A DNA stretch of 26,539 nt from Bilabrum cf. latius (lineage: Eukaryota; Bigyra: Bicosoecida; Bigyra; Bicosoecida): positions 1 through 26,539 of the forward strand of contig CBCXTV010000032.1 in the NCBI GenBank assembly GCA_965178125.1, read 5' to 3'. The notes under the pieces were generated by a model that worked only from the letters and a program-made list of their open reading frames with translations, had not been told where the DNA came from and searched no databases. Below, in pieces: positions 25,420 through 26,539 of this stretch. The translations under genes and the position numbers were made by a program. How positions within the stretch are numbered: the stretch's first letter is position 1; each line of letters starts with the position of its first letter.

Positions 25420-25782
25420 CTAGCTCATGACATGGACTGTCTGGGGCCGGACCCTGGCTCCGGGACGGAAGTGCTGACATGAGACGGGGCGCTCCCTCTT
25501 GAGCTCCACCCCCATCTTATTCATGGCCTTTCTGGCCTCTTGCCGCGCCTCCCGAATCTTCGCCACAGTGGCGATGTGCTTCCCTGATCCGGCGCATCTC
25601 GCCTTCCGGGCTGAGTCGGCATCGGGCCTCCGGACTCGAATCGGAGGCGGGTGGCAAAAGCAAAAGCCGGAAACCCGCTGAAGAATGGCTGAGGTGGGAA
25701 GCATTTGGCCACTAGCCTCGTGTCCGCAGTACATACACACAGTCGTCACTTCCACGCTCGCCACAGAACCCTGGGAGGCCAC
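25420..25782 (-). CDS. Second-unit copy of the Cys-containing KIREARQE exon
   Basis: Same as 10760-11122. Confidence 0.35.
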   Translation of the reverse strand: MASQGSVASVEVTTVCMYCGHEASGQMLPTSAILQRVSGFCFCHPPPIRVRRPDADSARKARCAGSGKHIATVAKIREARQEARKAMNKMGVELKRERPVSCQHFRPGARVRPQTVHVMS

Positions 25783-26194
25783 GAACCTCGGCCGCTAGGG
25801 CCCGCTCACTCAAACGTTCCGGCCCTGGCCCCAGGGCCCGGCCCCATGTCTGACGGAGAACCCTGGGTGGCCACGAAGGTGGGCCGCCCGGGGCCGCACC
25901 ACCACACGATCAGGCCCAGGGCCCGGGGCCGGACCGGGCCCGGCTAGGGCCCGGGGCCTGGCCACTGGCCGGGCCCACATGGGGTCGACCAGACCCATGG
26001 CAAATGCGACGCATGCTGGTATGACAAGGCACTCGAATGACTGATGCTTTCTGCCACCAGAACCCGCGCGCCCCGGCAACCTCAGAGATGTTGCGGCGCG
26101 CGACCGGCGCGCACTTGCAAGTGAAAGGGCGCGGCAACGGCCAAGGAGTGGACGCAGGGGCACGGCCACTCTGCATCAAAACGGGCGCCTGGGC

Positions 26195-26539
26195 CTAGCG
26201 AGCGCTCTCTTCCCAGATCTTCACCGCGCGGGCAAGGGCCTCCTCTCGGATCTGCCATTCCCGCGACCAAAAGGTGCAGGCCTCGCACACCTGGCAGTTA
26301 CTTGGTGTCAGGCTCATGGGGGTCAAGTTCGCCACGCCAGTGAGCCGGAACGCAGGGCAGCTCGTCGCCACCTCCGCGGCAACTCTCGCGCAGGCCATGC
26401 TCGTGTGCCGCCCCGACTTGCACAGGAGCACCACCGTCAGCTGTGTCCCGTTTGCCGTCCCCTCGCGCATGGCCGCCAGCATCGCGAGGGCCGCGGGCTG
26501 CACGACCTGCCGGAAGTTGGCATGGCACACGATGGGGCC
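26195..26539 (-). CDS. Second-unit CKSGRH-domain end of the glycosyltransferase-like gene, cut by the window end
   Basis: Only the last about 115 codons are present (CHANFRQVVQPA, VVLLCKSGRHTSMACARVA, ARAVKIWEESAR, stop). The GT part and the frameshift region lie outside the window in this unit, so the frameshift cannot be checked against a second copy here. Confidence 0.65.
   Translation of the reverse strand, partial: GPIVCHANFRQVVQPAALAMLAAMREGTANGTQLTVVLLCKSGRHTSMACARVAAEVATSCPAFRLTGVANLTPMSLTPSNCQVCEACTFWSREWQIREEALARAVKIWEESAR

Larger units (their letters stand above)
14661..26539. repeat. 14,660-bp macro-repeat, second unit, cut by the window end
   Basis: This is the second copy, covering unit positions 1-11879. 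G runs of 19 nt (19331-19349) and 18 nt (19467-19484) have the same length as at 4671-4689 and 4807-4824, and the CCCG and GGGCCC arrays also match in length. Identity at such unstable loci argues for one molecule read past its own end, or an extremely young duplication, more than for an old tandem array. Confidence 0.97.

Overview
The window looks like nuclear DNA of a dinoflagellate, though no species can be named from it. The evidence is a very high G+C content with enormous (GGGCCC)n and (CCCG)n arrays, coding stretches nearly all on one strand, a dinoflagellate-type 18S rRNA 3' end, and protein families I associate with dinoflagellates: a GT-A glycosyltransferase-like protein, a domain with a CKSGRH motif, and a DDE transposase split by a palindromic insertion. 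Twelve same-orientation copies of a short GAGTGGCCGGGCCC-type motif recall the introner-like repeats reported in this group. Family names are recalled from sequence motifs; no database was searched.

The dominant fact is a 14,660-bp direct repeat. Positions 1-14660 are followed at 14661 by a second copy that runs to the window end (26539, equal to unit position 11879). I found no difference between the copies, even in 19-nt and 18-nt G runs and in long simple-sequence arrays. The window is therefore either about 1.81 turns of a 14.66-kb circle (a real circle or an assembler overlap), a very recent tandem array, or an assembly duplication. The unit start is arbitrary, because no gene or repeat boundary coincides with 1/14661.

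Layout of one unit, read in the gene direction (minus strand, from 14660 downward): a shared start cassette and a 253-aa hypothetical protein (14498-13737); a glycosyltransferase-like gene with one frameshift, open into a C-terminal CKSGRH-type domain (13729-11535); a short Cys-containing reading frame (11122-10760) and a 97-aa protein with an acidic tail (10748-10455); a decayed paralogue of that region (9990-9724) leading into a transposase gene (9716-7657) that has a probable canonical intron and an insertion of three hairpins; GC arrays around 7.4 and 7.2 kb; a weak hypothetical gene (7010-6468); diverged repeats (6.0-5.7 kb); a short reading frame with a 12-residue tandem duplication (5472-5221); G-rich and GGGCCC arrays (4.85-4.36 kb); small tandem and hairpin repeats (4.24-4.00 kb); a 2-kb mosaic in which degenerate 18S rRNA 3'-end fragments alternate with GGGCCC arrays (3.63-1.96 kb); (CCCG)n and GA tracts; a fold-back element (1540-1416); and a second start cassette (1287-1099) in front of a C-x2-C/C-x2-C protein (922-380).

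No operon or pathway can be read from these genes. They look like unrelated one-strand dinoflagellate genes, transposon remains and rRNA-derived repeats. Most genes probably have introns, so the coding limits given are reading-frame limits and not complete gene models. The most unusual parts are the exact 14.66-kb repetition, the 18S-fragment/GGGCCC mosaic and the oriented short motif family.
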